This document shows, piece after piece, positions 1-9,990 of a stretch of DNA of 64,000 bases (position 1 is the stretch's first letter; every line of letters begins with the position of its first letter). The DNA is from Waterburya agarophytonicola KI4. GTDB taxonomy: Bacteria; Cyanobacteriota; Cyanobacteriia; Cyanobacteriales; Xenococcaceae. The notes below the pieces were generated by a model that was not told where the DNA came from, did not search any database, and saw only the letters and a list, made by a program, of their open reading frames with translations. Made by a program: the position numbers and the translations under genes. The DNA is taken from contig NZ_JADWDC010000018.1 in assembly GCF_020640915.1 (NCBI RefSeq), positions 1 to 64,000 of the forward strand, in the 5' to 3' direction.

Positions 1-33
1 ATCGCTCTTTTTTTTCCCTGATTATAACCTAAA

Positions 34-174
34 CTAGGTGCGTCTAAGCTTATCCGTTGCACCAGCCATAGCGAATATTTCACCATTAAAATATTCATGT
101 TTGATGTCACTGTTGCTTTCTAGCTGTAGATATTCTTCTGGGGTTAAATAGGACTTTTGCGAAGAAGCAACCAT
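34..174 (-). pseudogene. Truncated Uma2-family (DUF820) nuclease-fold gene
   Basis: The 46 codons starting at the ATG at 172-174 read like the N-terminus of a cyanobacterial Uma2 protein: a [11 protein letters not shown] segment, then [15 protein letters not shown], the usual start of the PD-(D/E)XK-like core. Four residues later the frame diverges and ends at TAG (34-36). Full Uma2 proteins are about 180-200 residues, so the catalytic half is missing and this is a decayed fragment. Uma2 genes are numerous in cyanobacteria and their role is poorly known. The rest of the gene is not recognisable in the 33 bases to the window edge. Confidence 0.7.
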
Positions 175-464
175 AATAATTTTATACTTCTTAATTATCG
201 TATTCTTATTTTAGAAGATTGATTGTAGGTAGGGCGATCGCACTTTATTCAATTACACTCACTGTAATCAATTAATAAAGTGCAATCTTATACCCACTAC
301 TCGATAGCGATCTTAAGCAATTACAATAAATAAATTTGGTGGGTAATAAAGTATTTATGAAATGTTGAATTACTCTAGTATTTATATTTTGCTCACCCTA
401 CAAACTAAAAAAGATATTAAATATAATTCAGATGGAGTTACGAGAGCTTTTGATTTTTGCTGCT

Positions 465-791
465 TTATTCGTAATGAAATCTACAAAATATAAAGTCTAT
501 TTGGCTTTTACCAACTATATAAATAAATCGATGTTCTAAATCAATTCTTCTCGACCAAATATTTCCATCCATATACTTGAGAGGTTCGGGTTTACCAATC
601 CCCTTAAAAGGATATTGCATTACTACCGTTACTAAGTCCAGAATTTTATAGGCTTTTTTTGTATCTTGTTTAAACCACCAGCCTAAATCTTCTTTAAATT
701 GGGAACTGAAACCAGGAACACGATGGATAACAACAGGCTGCAATGGCAATGGCTCGTCTTTACTCTTTTTAGACTGTTTCTTCTTCGCCAT
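465..791 (-). CDS. yoeB: YoeB-family toxin (RelE fold mRNA interferase)
   Basis: The protein (108 aa) matches YoeB from about residue 30 on: FKGIGKPEPLKY followed by the SRRI..EHRFIYIV segment and a C-terminal CRFHYE. In the family these regions hold the catalytic Glu, Arg, His and terminal Tyr of a ribosome-dependent mRNA endonuclease. Escherichia coli YoeB is 84 residues; this one carries an extra N-terminal stretch rich in lysine (KKKQSKKSKDE). The gene overlaps the upstream antitoxin by 23 bases on the same strand, the normal toxin-antitoxin layout with the antitoxin translated first. The extension may be real, because no better internal start is visible before the conserved core. Confidence 0.85.
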   Translation of the reverse strand: MAKKKQSKKSKDEPLPLQPVVIHRVPGFSSQFKEDLGWWFKQDTKKAYKILDLVTVVMQYPFKGIGKPEPLKYMDGNIWSRRIDLEHRFIYIVGKSQIDFIFCRFHYE

Positions 792-1071
792 CTATTCCTA
801 ATTCTTGCTTTAACTCTGCGACTGATTGAGGCTTAATCTTCCCAGTTTGAGATTCTGCGATCGCATTTAAGAGACGATTACCATTTGCAGGAGAACGTAA
901 AAGATATACAGTTTCGATTAGGCTGGTTAAATCTGATTCGGAAATTAAAGCTACATTTTCGCCATCTCGTCGATTAACAATATACACCTGATGGTTTTGA
1001 GCGACTTGTTCTAGTAACTTAAAAAATCCTTTTCTAGCATCAGTAGGATTAGTAATTTCGTAGGAAAACAT
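769..1071 (-). CDS. yefM: YefM/Phd-family antitoxin
   Basis: This 100-aa protein has the Phd/YefM fold: an N-terminal strand-helix unit beginning SYEITNPTDARKGFFKLLEQV, then VYIVNRRDGENVALISESD, the usual dimer and DNA-binding part, and an acidic C-terminal tail (GIDGEEETV) expected to wrap and inhibit the toxin. It is the first gene of a two-gene operon with the YoeB-like toxin and overlaps it by 23 bases. By family precedent it represses its own promoter, which should lie in 1072-1200; an AT-rich stretch and a HIP1 site are present there, but I could not define an operator. Confidence 0.85.
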   Translation of the reverse strand: MFSYEITNPTDARKGFFKLLEQVAQNHQVYIVNRRDGENVALISESDLTSLIETVYLLRSPANGNRLLNAIAESQTGKIKPQSVAELKQELGIDGEEETV

Positions 1072-1287
1072 AAACTTATGTACGCATTAATGTACATAAT
1101 AGTTTAGCAAATTTATAGGCTATTTTGAAGATGATTCTGCTAGAGTTGCGATCGCTCTAATAAACAAACTTACGCTTCGCTCCTCGTAAGATTAATTAGT
1201 CAATTAACTGTATAGCTATATAATGTCACTACTGATAAAATTTAATTAAATTATTTTGTCAAGATTAATGAATATCAAATATAGGCT

Positions 1288-1638
1288 ATGCCACAAGAAT
1301 CCAATAACATGGAGTTTCTTACTCCAGTAGCAGAATATTTTAAAGTTCTTTCGGAGATTAGTAGGCTGCAAATTGTCATTTGCCTCAAATCGGGGACAAA
1401 AAACGTTAGCGAAATCGGTGCTGCAACAGGTTTAGGACAGGCTAACCTTTCAAAACACTTGAAACTTTTAACTCAGGCAGGGATTTTAGCTCGCAAGCCT
1501 CAAGGAGTAAGTGTTTATTATGAAGTCAGCGATCCTTTAACTTTTGAGCTGTGCGAGTTGGTATGCGATCGCATTTATCAAAGAATGCAAGAACAAGCAA
1601 AACAGTTCAAAAAAATGAATAGTTTTAGTACTAATTAG
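1288..1638 (+). CDS. ArsR/SmtB-family transcriptional regulator
   Basis: This 116-aa protein is a winged helix-turn-helix regulator of the ArsR family: EYFKVLSEISRLQIVICL opens the fold, SEIGAATGLGQANLSKHLKLL is the recognition helix-turn-helix, and GVSVYYEVSDP is the wing. The ArsR metal motif ELCVCDLC in the recognition helix is absent. Cysteines occur at IVICL and in the C-terminal helix (ELCELVCD), so the ligand could be a metal or a thiol/sulfur species; this is inference. It stands alone, facing away from the toxin-antitoxin pair and convergent with der. The upstream region (1180-1260) contains ATTAATTAGTCAATTAA, which could be a self-regulatory operator. Confidence 0.8.
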   Translation: MPQESNNMEFLTPVAEYFKVLSEISRLQIVICLKSGTKNVSEIGAATGLGQANLSKHLKLLTQAGILARKPQGVSVYYEVSDPLTFELCELVCDRIYQRMQEQAKQFKKMNSFSTN

Positions 1639-1769
1639 TCAACCTTCAACAACATCAATAGACTTTGTAAAACAACCAGGGTATACTTTTCAACTCTGAC
1701 AGTAAATAGAGATTAGTCAGAGATAGCTTATTTAGCTATTCGTGAGTTAACCAAAGATAAGAGATTCAG

Positions 1770-1791
1770 AGGGAGTGCTAATTTACTCCCT
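1770..1791. terminator. Possible hairpin between convergent ArsR and der genes
   Basis: AGGGAGT (1770-1776) and ACTCCCT (1785-1791) form a 7-bp perfect stem with an 8-base loop, lying between the ends of two convergent genes. No clear T-tract follows on either strand, so it is only a weak candidate terminator. Confidence 0.35.
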
Positions 1792-1809
1792 GCTTAATTC
1801 AAGAAAAAA

Positions 1810-3171
1810 TTACTTAACCTTAGTAGCTTTGTTCGCTCCTCGTTCGAGTTCGCGCATTTTCTTCCCGCGCCAAACAAGTTTTACTGGCGTTCCAGTAAAT
1901 CCTAATTGATCTCTAAACTGGCGATCTATATAACGACGATAGTTATCGTTAAAACGCTTAGGATCGTTAACAAAAAGGGCGATAGTCGGGGGTTGAGAAG
2001 TTACTTGAGTACCATAATAGATTCTACCTTGTTTCCCTTGACGAGAAGTTGGCGGAGAATGCCAGCTAACAGCCTCTTCCAATACCTCATTAATCACAGA
2101 AGTAGTAACGCGACGGCGATGAGATTCTGCTGCAATATCTACCATGTTAAGTATCTTAGATACGCGCTGCCCAGTCATAGCACTAACAAAAATTATTTGC
2201 GCCCATTCCATAAAGTAGAGGCGTGCCATAATTTCTTTTTTATACTCGTTAATTGTCCCCGTGTCTTTCTCCACCGCATCCCATTTATTAATGACGAGGA
2301 TAACCGCCCTACCTTCGTCGATGATTCTTCCTGCTAGTTTTAGATCTTGTTCGGTAACGCCATCGAGGACATCGATCACAAATAACACCACATCCGAACG
2401 GCGAATTGCTTTAAAAGATCGATTAATGCTGAAGAATTCCGCACCATAGTTCACATTCTTTTTACGGCGAATTCCCGCAGTATCGATCAGACGATAGGTT
2501 TTATCTCCCCGTTGTATAGTGGTATCGATCGCATCGCGAGTCGTGCCAGAAATCGGACTGACAATCGAACGATTTTCCCCTAATAGGGCGTTGAGCAAAC
2601 TAGATTTACCCACGTTAGGACGACCAATAATAGCTACTTTGGTTTCATCATCTTCGATTAATAGATCGGCAGGGGGTAGGTGAGTAATGAGATCATCTAG
2701 TAGTTCCCCCGTACCGCTACCGTGTATGGCTGAAATAGCATAGGGGTTGCCCAATCCCAATTCCCAAAACTCCGCAGCTTGAGCCATTCCCAGATCGACA
2801 GACTCACATTTATTCACTGCTAAAAGCACGGGAACAGATTGACGGCGAAGCCATTCAGCAATTTCGCGATCGCCTTCTGTCAAGCCAAATTGTCCGTCTA
2901 CCAAAAAAATTGCCACGCTAGCTTCTACTAGTGCAGCCATAGCTTGCTGACGAATAAGGGGTAAAAATTCTGTTTCATCGTCAAATACGAGCCCGCCCGT
3001 ATCGACAATTTGAAAATCTCGATCTTGCCAAAATGCAGGGCGGTAAGTGCGATCGCGAGTAATTCCTGGTTGGTCGTAAACGATCGCTTGCTTGTCTCCC
3101 GCCAAACGATTAACGAAGGTAGATTTCCCAACATTGGGTCTACCAATAACAGCAACAATAGGTAATTTCAT
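1810..3171 (-). CDS. der: Ribosome biogenesis GTPase Der (EngA)
   Basis: The protein (453 aa, normal length for the family) has two tandem GTPase domains. The first has [12 protein letters not shown] near residue 9, DTGGLV and NKCE. The second has [12 protein letters not shown] near residue 184, DTAGIRRK and NKWD. The C-terminal KH-like domain ends in a basic tail ([11 protein letters not shown]). Der acts in maturation of the 50S ribosomal subunit in the cytoplasm. The gene is monocistronic here, convergent with the ArsR gene and divergent from the NB-ARC gene. The start [10 protein letters not shown] begins directly at the first strand of the G-domain, leaving no room for an alternative. 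Confidence 0.97.
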   Translation of the reverse strand: MKLPIVAVIGRPNVGKSTFVNRLAGDKQAIVYDQPGITRDRTYRPAFWQDRDFQIVDTGGLVFDDETEFLPLIRQQAMAALVEASVAIFLVDGQFGLTEGDREIAEWLRRQSVPVLLAVNKCESVDLGMAQAAEFWELGLGNPYAISAIHGSGTGELLDDLITHLPPADLLIEDDETKVAIIGRPNVGKSSLLNALLGENRSIVSPISGTTRDAIDTTIQRGDKTYRLIDTAGIRRKKNVNYGAEFFSINRSFKAIRRSDVVLFVIDVLDGVTEQDLKLAGRIIDEGRAVILVINKWDAVEKDTGTINEYKKEIMARLYFMEWAQIIFVSAMTGQRVSKILNMVDIAAESHRRRVTTSVINEVLEEAVSWHSPPTSRQGKQGRIYYGTQVTSQPPTIALFVNDPKRFNDNYRRYIDRQFRDQLGFTGTPVKLVWRGKKMRELERGANKATKVK

Positions 3172-3378
3172 ATTCTGTTAAGACGCTACACATCGCGCCT
3201 GTAATTTAATTGATAGTGAAGAGGATTGTATTGCTTTTACACAACTTAATACTTAATACTCATCTAAATAATAAGTTATTTTAGTAATTTTGGTTTGATT
3301 ATGAAGTCTAAATTACAATTCAAAAGCAAAACCATTGCATTTCATGGCTATTGAGAACTTCAATAAGCTTCTTTAATT

Positions 3379-6300
3379 ATGAACCGCCCCAAGCAAAAAA
3401 GAAACCGTGGAGTTCTTCTCACCCCTCAAGGATTAGAAGAACTCGAAATAGCAAGAGTAAGTTGGGAACGGGACAAGAATTTTGGCGAAAGATATACCTA
3501 TGAGAGAATTAGCGAGCTAACTAATTTAGATATCAATACAATCAAAAGAATCTTAGCTCGCGAGGAAAAAGTTGATAAGAGATCCTTAGAAAAGTTTTTT
3601 TTTGCTTTTGGATTAAAACTCAATCGTCAACAATATACCAAATTCAATCCAGATATTCGTCAAGATTGGGGAGAAGCAGTATCTGTAGATCTTTTTTTAG
3701 GACGTACTACTGAATTAGAGACTTTAACGACTTGGCTAATTGAAGATCGTTGTCGATTGGTGGCAATTCAAGGCATGGGTGGTATTGGCAAAACAACTCT
3801 ATCAGTGGAATTGGCTCGACAAATCAAAGATCGATTTGACTGTATTATCTGGAAATCTCTGCGAGATGCTCCCCCCATCGCTGCAATTTTAGCGAGCTTA
3901 ATTGAATTTTTATCCCCAGGACAAGAAACCGCAGGTCATCTTCCTAAAACAATTAGCGAACGAATAACAAAGTTGATCGATTATTTATGCACCAAACGTT
4001 GCCTGATTGTACTGGATAATGCCGAATCAGTTTTAGATAGTAAAGTCCGCGCGGGACAATATCGTCAGGGATATGAAGAATATGGGGAGTTTTTGACTAG
4101 AGTTGGGTCGACCAACCATAATAGTTGCTTAATCTTAACTACAAGGGAAAAACCGAAAGAAATAGCGGCTTTAGAAGGAGAAAGACTAGCAGTGCGATCG
4201 CTGTTATTACAAGGATTAAAAGAAGGAATTCTAGAAATTTTTAAACTCAAAGGTCTTGATGCACCCGAATCAGAATTGAAGATTTTGAGCGATCGCTATG
4301 GGGGAAATCCTCTAGCATTAAAAGTAGTAGCAACAACAATTAAAGATCTCTTTGAAGACAATATTGCTGAATTTTTAGCTCAAGAAAAAGCCGTATTTGG
4401 CGATATTCAAGATATCTTAGAGCAGCAATTCGAGCGACTATCCCATCTCGAACGAGAAACCATGTATTGGTTGGCGATCTCTCGTGAACCCGTTTCCATC
4501 AAGGAATTACAAGCAGATTTTGTCGTTAAAAGATCCTCAGTCAAATTATTAGAAGCTTTAGAATCATTGTCCAGACGCTCCCTGATTGAGAGCAATACGA
4601 ATGGTTTTACTCAACAACCAGTGGTGATGGAATATATCACTAGTCGTTTGATCGAACTAAGTTTTCGAGAGATTGTCTCTCAAAAATTTGAGATACTGGA
4701 AAATCATAGCTTGATTAAAGCAAATGCAAAAGAATATATCAAAGAAAATCAACATCGACTTATTCTTCAGCCTGCGATCGATGAACTCTTAACTTTTTTT
4801 AATAGCAAATCAGATATAGCAAACTGTCTCAATCAAATCTTGTCAACTCTCCAACAAACATCTCCTTTAAAGAAAGGATATGCCGCAGGAAATATTATCA
4901 ATTTGCTGTGTCAGATGAAAACTGACTTGACTAAATCTGACTTTTCTAACTTGTGCGTTTGGCAAGCAGATCTGCGTCAAGTAAAATTACATAATGTCAA
5001 TTTTCAAAATGCAGATTTATCTAAATCGGTTTTTGCCGAAAATTTTGGCGGTATTTGGTCGGTTGCTTTTAGTCCCGACGGACAATATCTAGCTGCGGGA
5101 GATACCAAAGGCGATATTATCTTGCGACGAGTATCCGATGGTCAACCAATTCGTCATTTTACAGGACACAGTGGCTGGGTGGTTTCTTTAGACTTTAGTC
5201 CAGACGGCAAAACTTTAGCTAGTGGAAGTTGCGACTGTACGGCAAAACTTTGGGATGTCAATACAGGTCAATGCCTACATAGTTTAGAAGAACACGAACA
5301 CGAAGTTTGGTCGGTCGCTTTTAGTCCAGACGGCAAAACTTTGGCTACTGGCTGTGACGATAATAAAGCAAGATTATGGGACGTTGCTACAGGCAAATGT
5401 ATTAAAGTTTTTCAAGAACATACTGATTATGTACTTTCTGTTGTCTTTAGTTTAGATGGAAAAGAGTTACTAAGTGGAAGTCACGATACCACTATTAAAC
5501 TTTGGAATATTGAAACAGGTGAGTGTAAAAGAACATTTAAAGGTCATGAAGATGGAGTGCGTTCTGTTAGCCTAAGTCCTAATGGTCAAATTCTTGCTAG
5601 CAGCAGTAACGACCGTACTATTAGATTGTGGAACTTGGAGACAGGTGGATGTCTAGATCTGCTTGAAGGTCACTATAATATAGTTATGTCCGTAATTTTT
5701 GCTCCTCAAGGTAATCTACTTGCCAGCAGTAGCATGGGTCACAAAGTCAGATTGTGGGATATAAATACAGGGGAATGTCTCAAAGTTTTTCAGGATCATT
5801 CCAATATAGTTAATTCTCTTGCTTTTGATTCCTCAGGCGATATATTAGCCAGCGGCAGTTATGATCAGTCGGTAAAACTATGGAATGTTAACACCTATCA
5901 ATGTATTAAAACCTGGCAAGGATATAGCAATCAGGATCTTTCTGTAGTTTTTAGCCCTGATGGCAAAAGTTTGATTAGTGGAAGACAAGATCGACAAATA
6001 AGACTGTGGGATATTGAAACAGAAAGAGTTGTAAAAACTTTACGCGGACACGCTAACTGGGTTTTTTCTATAGCATTTAGTCAGAAATATAATGTCTTGG
6101 CAAGCGGTAGCGGGGACAAAACCATAAAGTTATGGAATGCTAGCACTGGAAAACCAATCAAGACATTTTACGGACATGAAGCTGCTGTAAAATCAGTGGC
6201 ATTTGGTGCGGACGATCGAATTTTGGCAAGTGGCAGTGACGATCGAACAATCAAATTGTGGGACGTAAAAACTACTCAGATGTTAAAAACATTGCAAGGA

Positions 6301-6900
6301 CACCAAGCTGAAATCTGGTCAATTGCTTTTAGCAACAACGGCAAAATCTTGGCTAGTGCTTCTTTTGATAAGACCGTGAAATTATGGGATGTATCCACTG
6401 GCAAATGTCTCGAAACTTTAGAAGACCATGCAAGCTGGGTTATCTCAGTGGCATTTAGTCCTGACAATAATACTTTGGCTAGTACTAGCTCAGACCAAAC
6501 CATAAAGATTTGGAATTTAAAAACAGCCAGATGTATCAACACTATCAGAGAGAACATAGGATATTCTCAACTAGTTGCGTTTAGTGTTGATGGTCAGATC
6601 ATAGCAAGCTTTAATGGAGAGCATAATATTAGGCTATGGCAGGTTAGTACTGGAAAATGTTTAAAAACTTTGTCAGGTCATACAGCTTTAATTAATTCCA
6701 TAGCCTTTAGTTCTGACAATCTTTCTTTGGCTAGTAGTAGTGAAGATGAAACAATCAGGATTTGGAATCTTGAAACTGGTCAATGCCTCAAGACTTTAAG
6801 AGGAAAAAATCCTTATGAAAATATGAATCTTAATAATGTTAGTGGGTTGACGGAATCTACTATTGAGACGTTGAAAATTTTGGGGGCTGTGAATAATTAA
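3379..6900 (+). CDS. NB-ARC (STAND) ATPase with N-terminal HTH-like domain and 14 WD40 repeats
   Basis: The 1173-residue protein has three parts. Residues 1-90 hold an HTH-like segment (YERISELTNLDINTIKRILA). Residues about 110-420 form an NB-ARC nucleotide switch with P-loop GMGGIGKTTL near residue 132, Walker B CLIVLDNAES, LILTTREKP and GGNPLALKV. After a linker with a few pentapeptide-like units (DLTKSDF, DLRQVKL, NADLSKS), residues about 555-1150 carry about 14 WD40 blades with GH...WD spacing, enough for two seven-bladed propellers. STAND proteins of this build are sensor switches: ligand binding by the propellers drives ATP-dependent oligomerisation. No catalytic effector domain is visible, so the output may be through the N-terminal domain. 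Some STAND proteins are antiphage sensors, but nothing here shows that role. Confidence 0.9.
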   Translation: MNRPKQKRNRGVLLTPQGLEELEIARVSWERDKNFGERYTYERISELTNLDINTIKRILAREEKVDKRSLEKFFFAFGLKLNRQQYTKFNPDIRQDWGEAVSVDLFLGRTTELETLTTWLIEDRCRLVAIQGMGGIGKTTLSVELARQIKDRFDCIIWKSLRDAPPIAAILASLIEFLSPGQETAGHLPKTISERITKLIDYLCTKRCLIVLDNAESVLDSKVRAGQYRQGYEEYGEFLTRVGSTNHNSCLILTTREKPKEIAALEGERLAVRSLLLQGLKEGILEIFKLKGLDAPESELKILSDRYGGNPLALKVVATTIKDLFEDNIAEFLAQEKAVFGDIQDILEQQFERLSHLERETMYWLAISREPVSIKELQADFVVKRSSVKLLEALESLSRRSLIESNTNGFTQQPVVMEYITSRLIELSFREIVSQKFEILENHSLIKANAKEYIKENQHRLILQPAIDELLTFFNSKSDIANCLNQILSTLQQTSPLKKGYAAGNIINLLCQMKTDLTKSDFSNLCVWQADLRQVKLHNVNFQNADLSKSVFAENFGGIWSVAFSPDGQYLAAGDTKGDIILRRVSDGQPIRHFTGHSGWVVSLDFSPDGKTLASGSCDCTAKLWDVNTGQCLHSLEEHEHEVWSVAFSPDGKTLATGCDDNKARLWDVATGKCIKVFQEHTDYVLSVVFSLDGKELLSGSHDTTIKLWNIETGECKRTFKGHEDGVRSVSLSPNGQILASSSNDRTIRLWNLETGGCLDLLEGHYNIVMSVIFAPQGNLLASSSMGHKVRLWDINTGECLKVFQDHSNIVNSLAFDSSGDILASGSYDQSVKLWNVNTYQCIKTWQGYSNQDLSVVFSPDGKSLISGRQDRQIRLWDIETERVVKTLRGHANWVFSIAFSQKYNVLASGSGDKTIKLWNASTGKPIKTFYGHEAAVKSVAFGADDRILASGSDDRTIKLWDVKTTQMLKTLQGHQAEIWSIAFSNNGKILASASFDKTVKLWDVSTGKCLETLEDHASWVISVAFSPDNNTLASTSSDQTIKIWNLKTARCINTIRENIGYSQLVAFSVDGQIIASFNGEHNIRLWQVSTGKCLKTLSGHTALINSIAFSSDNLSLASSSEDETIRIWNLETGQCLKTLRGKNPYENMNLNNVSGLTESTIETLKILGAVNN

Positions 6901-6923
6901 GCTCCAAAAACTTATCCAAAAAC

Positions 6924-7841
6924 TTAATTAACAATATCTTCTAATGCTGTATGAAGTTCGGCATACTGATAATCGAAGCCAATTCCTTTAGTGTTTTCAG
7001 GCAATACTTGTTGTCCTTCCAAAACAACTACCGCACCGTCGCCCAATAAAATTTCTAAGACAAAATCGGGAACTGGCAACCAAGAAGGACGATTCATGAC
7101 ATTTCCCAAAGTTTTACATAATGTTTCCATACGTACGGGATGGGGAGCAGTAGCATTATAGACTCCAGAAATATTATAATCTTGTAACCCTCGATAAATC
7201 AAATTGACTAAATCATCGCGGTGTATCCAAGAAAACCACTGTTTGCCGCTACCAATTGGCCCTCCTGCAAACATTTTGAATGGGCCTAACATTTTACCCA
7301 ATGCGCCACCGTTAGCTAACACAATACCAATGCGCAGAATAACTAATCTTACTCCCGAGTCGGTAACTTTTTGGGCTTCTGCTTCCCAGTTTTGGCAGAC
7401 TTGAGCGAGAAAATCATTACCAGGCTTGCTATTTTCTCGAAAGACGTTGGTTTCGCTAGTGCCATAGTAGCCGACTGCCGAACCACTAACAAATACTTTG
7501 GGCTTTGATTCTGCCATGGCGATCGCTTCTACTAGTTTTCTCGTCCCTATTTGGCGACTTTCCATGATGGCTGTTTTCTGTTGAGGACTCCATCTTTCCG
7601 CGATTGGCTCTCCTGCAAGATTTACTACTCCATCACATCCAGAAACGCTTTTTTGCCATTCTCCCGACTCTTGGGGAGTATATTGAACTATTTCGAGATT
7701 GGAGTATAAGGAAGCGGGAAAAATCTTTTGTGCTTTGTTGGGGTTACGAGTAAAAACTAATATTTGGTGTCCTTCTTGATTCAATTTTTCTACTAAACGA
7801 TTTCCAACTAGTCCTGTTGCACCTGTGATTGCTATTTTCAT
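6924..7841 (-). CDS. TIGR01777-family NAD(P)-binding epimerase-like protein (YfcH-like)
   Basis: This is an atypical short-chain dehydrogenase of the YfcH/SulA-like family (about 305 aa). The N-terminus MKIAITGATGLVGNRL is the glycine-rich Rossmann motif; GVVNLAGEPI and GSAVGYYG are family signatures; the C-terminal part has the conserved WLPVPDFVLEILLG segment. The ATG at 7839-7841 is chosen over one four codons upstream because the Rossmann strand starts there. The biochemical substrate of the family is unknown. In cyanobacteria and plastids it is usually annotated as an epimerase. The gene ends 23 bases from the end of the convergent NB-ARC gene. Confidence 0.9.
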   Translation of the reverse strand: MKIAITGATGLVGNRLVEKLNQEGHQILVFTRNPNKAQKIFPASLYSNLEIVQYTPQESGEWQKSVSGCDGVVNLAGEPIAERWSPQQKTAIMESRQIGTRKLVEAIAMAESKPKVFVSGSAVGYYGTSETNVFRENSKPGNDFLAQVCQNWEAEAQKVTDSGVRLVILRIGIVLANGGALGKMLGPFKMFAGGPIGSGKQWFSWIHRDDLVNLIYRGLQDYNISGVYNATAPHPVRMETLCKTLGNVMNRPSWLPVPDFVLEILLGDGAVVVLEGQQVLPENTKGIGFDYQYAELHTALEDIVN

Positions 7842-7979
7842 TATTTTTATCAAAAACCAAATTTATGAAATTAATTTCACCTTACTACATAAAAAAGCGA
7901 TCGCCCTAAAAAAGCGATCGCTCGATCCATAATCAACTAACAATAATCAATTTTCTGATAACTGATAATTGATAACTGC

Positions 7980-8093
7980 TTACTCAGGTTCTCCACCTTG
8001 AATTTTGAGAATTAGAAAGCCAAGGCTAAGTCCGCCCAGAATCAAAGTAATACATAGAATTGCTCCATTGAACAACATACTTTCTGCACTCAT
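7980..8093 (-). CDS. petM: Cytochrome b6f complex subunit PetM (VII)
   Basis: A 37-codon reading frame begins [17 protein letters not shown] and ends LLK-like IQGGEPE. It has one hydrophobic membrane helix (about residues 8-28) and a short polar C-terminus. Length, the SAE..LFNGAIL start and the KIQGGE end match PetM, the small subunit of the thylakoid cytochrome b6f complex. It is monocistronic and divergent from pdxA. The gene is easily missed because of its size. Confidence 0.93.
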   Translation of the reverse strand: MSAESMLFNGAILCITLILGGLSLGFLILKIQGGEPE

Positions 8094-8263
8094 GTTTTTT
8101 TCTCCCGTTTTTTTACTAGATATTTTTTTAATAAGATGAGATTAGTTCTATTTAAAGCCTCAAGCTGTTTAAATTTCTAATTTTCAACCATAATCAATAA
8201 TAGGTATTTTAAATCATCAAGTCATACCATCCATAACGAAATTATTTTAAAACCCAGTTTTTC

Positions 8264-9289
8264 ATGTCTAGCAGTCCCTCTTTAGCTATCACCATGGGCG
8301 ATCCTGCGGGAATTGGATCGGAAATTATCCTCAAGGCTTTGACGGATAAGTCTTTAGCCCAAAAGTGTCAAATTACGGTAGTTGGCAACCGCCAACTGTT
8401 GCAATTTACTTACGAACATCTATTGCAACAAACTCAACTAACCGAAGAGAATTTAATCAATCCGAGAACGATAAATGTGTTAGATATTCCCATTGAAGGA
8501 GAAGTAGTTTTAGGACAAGGAGATAGAATTAGTGGCAGCTTTAGTTTTGCTTGTTTAGAAAAAGCGATCGCTTTAACCCTAGAAGAGAAGTTTCAGGGGA
8601 TTATCACCGCACCCATTGCCAAATCATTGTGGAAAGCAGCAGGACACGAATACCCTGGTCAAACAGAAGTCTTAGCACTAAGGGCGGGAGTAGATCGATT
8701 CGGGATGATGTTTGTGGGAGAATCTCCCCATACAGGCTGGATTTTGCGTAGCTTGCTCGCCACTACCCATATTCCTTTAAAAGATGTTGCTCGAACTTTG
8801 ACACCAGAGTTGATGTCTTTGAAGTTAGATTTGTTAATTGAATGCTTGGCGGAAAATTTTGGTATTACCGAGCCTCATATTGCGATCGCGGGTTTAAATC
8901 CTCATAGTGGAGAAGCGGGACAACTAGGCACAGAAGAACAAGATTGGATGTTAAATTGGCTGGAGCAAGCCAAAGCTAATTATCCTCAAGCCAAACTAAC
9001 TGGACTAATTCCCCCCGATACAATGTGGGTCAACCCAGGAATAGCTTGGTATGGTAACTATCAAACCCCACCCACCACTGCTGATGCGTATTTGGCTTTG
9101 TATCACGACCAGGGATTGATACCCGTTAAGTTGATGGCATTTGATCGCGCCATAAATACCACGATTGGACTGCCTTTTATTCGTACTTCTCCAGACCACG
9201 GAACGGCTTTCGACATTGCAGGACAAGGTATTGCCAATGCTAGCAGTATGAAAGCAGCAATAGAATTAGCAATCCAAACCAGTAATTAA
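8264..9289 (+). CDS. pdxA: 4-hydroxythreonine-4-phosphate dehydrogenase PdxA
   Basis: The enzyme (341 aa) oxidises 4-phosphohydroxy-threonine with NAD in the pyridoxal 5'-phosphate (vitamin B6) pathway. [16 protein letters not shown] is the N-terminal signature. The three metal-ligand histidine regions are present: [28 protein letters not shown] and [12 protein letters not shown]. The C-terminal [14 protein letters not shown] is also typical. Start ATG at 8264 gives the usual family length. It is followed 164 bases later by a universal stress protein gene on the same strand, probably a separate unit. Confidence 0.96.
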   Translation: MSSSPSLAITMGDPAGIGSEIILKALTDKSLAQKCQITVVGNRQLLQFTYEHLLQQTQLTEENLINPRTINVLDIPIEGEVVLGQGDRISGSFSFACLEKAIALTLEEKFQGIITAPIAKSLWKAAGHEYPGQTEVLALRAGVDRFGMMFVGESPHTGWILRSLLATTHIPLKDVARTLTPELMSLKLDLLIECLAENFGITEPHIAIAGLNPHSGEAGQLGTEEQDWMLNWLEQAKANYPQAKLTGLIPPDTMWVNPGIAWYGNYQTPPTTADAYLALYHDQGLIPVKLMAFDRAINTTIGLPFIRTSPDHGTAFDIAGQGIANASSMKAAIELAIQTSN

Positions 9290-9453
9290 AACAAGTTATT
9301 AGATTTGCGATCGAGTTTGTGCGATCTTCAAAATAAAAACAGGAAGTTTACGAGAATCTGCCTTGTCACAATTTCCTCAAATTGTTTCTTTATAAAAAAA
9401 GACATAGACAACCGAATTATGAATCGGCTTACTTAATTTCCAAGAGAACAATT

Positions 9454-9990
9454 ATGTTAAACAAAATTTTAGTGGCAATAGATATCACTGATGAAGATAA
9501 AACTATCTACAACAGGGCTTTGTCTCTGGCACAAATCACTGGAGGAAAATTAATGCTGTTAAACATCATTTCTTCTGATAAAGACAATTATCCTAATCCT
9601 TTTATTTATTCTGGTTACGAGTACGATTTAATGGACGAATCCCTGGTCACAATTTATCAGCAGCAGTGGGAGAAATTCAAACAAAAAGGATTAGATACAT
9701 TGCGATCGCTGACAGAAGAAGCTAAAACCGCAGGAGTTGAAGCTGAATATAGTCAAGACTTCGGCAATCCTGGGCATAATATTTGCAAAACTGCTGATGA
9801 TTGGTCTGCGGATTTAATTTTAATCGGTAGTAGGGGATTGACGGGTGTTAAAGAAATGTTTCTGGGTAGCGTCAGTAACTATGTAACCCACCATGCTCCT
9901 TGCTCGGTTTTAATCGTGCGAGAAAGTAATAACTTGAGTCCTGACTTACCTCAGCAAGAACAACAGAAATCTGCTTCTCCTATCTCTTAA
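9454..9990 (+). CDS. Universal stress protein (UspA family)
   Basis: The protein (178 aa from ATG 9454) has the Usp alpha/beta fold: KILVAIDITDEDK is the first strand, and the C-terminal ATP-binding signature GSRGLTGVKEMFLGSVSNYVTHHAPCSVLIVR is intact (G-2x-G-9x-G(S/T)). An upstream in-frame ATG at 9382 would add 24 residues with no family similarity, so the internal start is preferred. The family binds nucleotides and responds to stress; no specific partner is indicated. The C-terminus is a short polar, glutamine-rich tail. Confidence 0.9.
   Translation: MLNKILVAIDITDEDKTIYNRALSLAQITGGKLMLLNIISSDKDNYPNPFIYSGYEYDLMDESLVTIYQQQWEKFKQKGLDTLRSLTEEAKTAGVEAEYSQDFGNPGHNICKTADDWSADLILIGSRGLTGVKEMFLGSVSNYVTHHAPCSVLIVRESNNLSPDLPQQEQQKSASPIS

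Noticed and set aside
7890-7925. Paired GCGATCGC sites considered as an operator
   Set aside because: HIP1 occurs throughout the host DNA and gives no evidence of a specific regulator.
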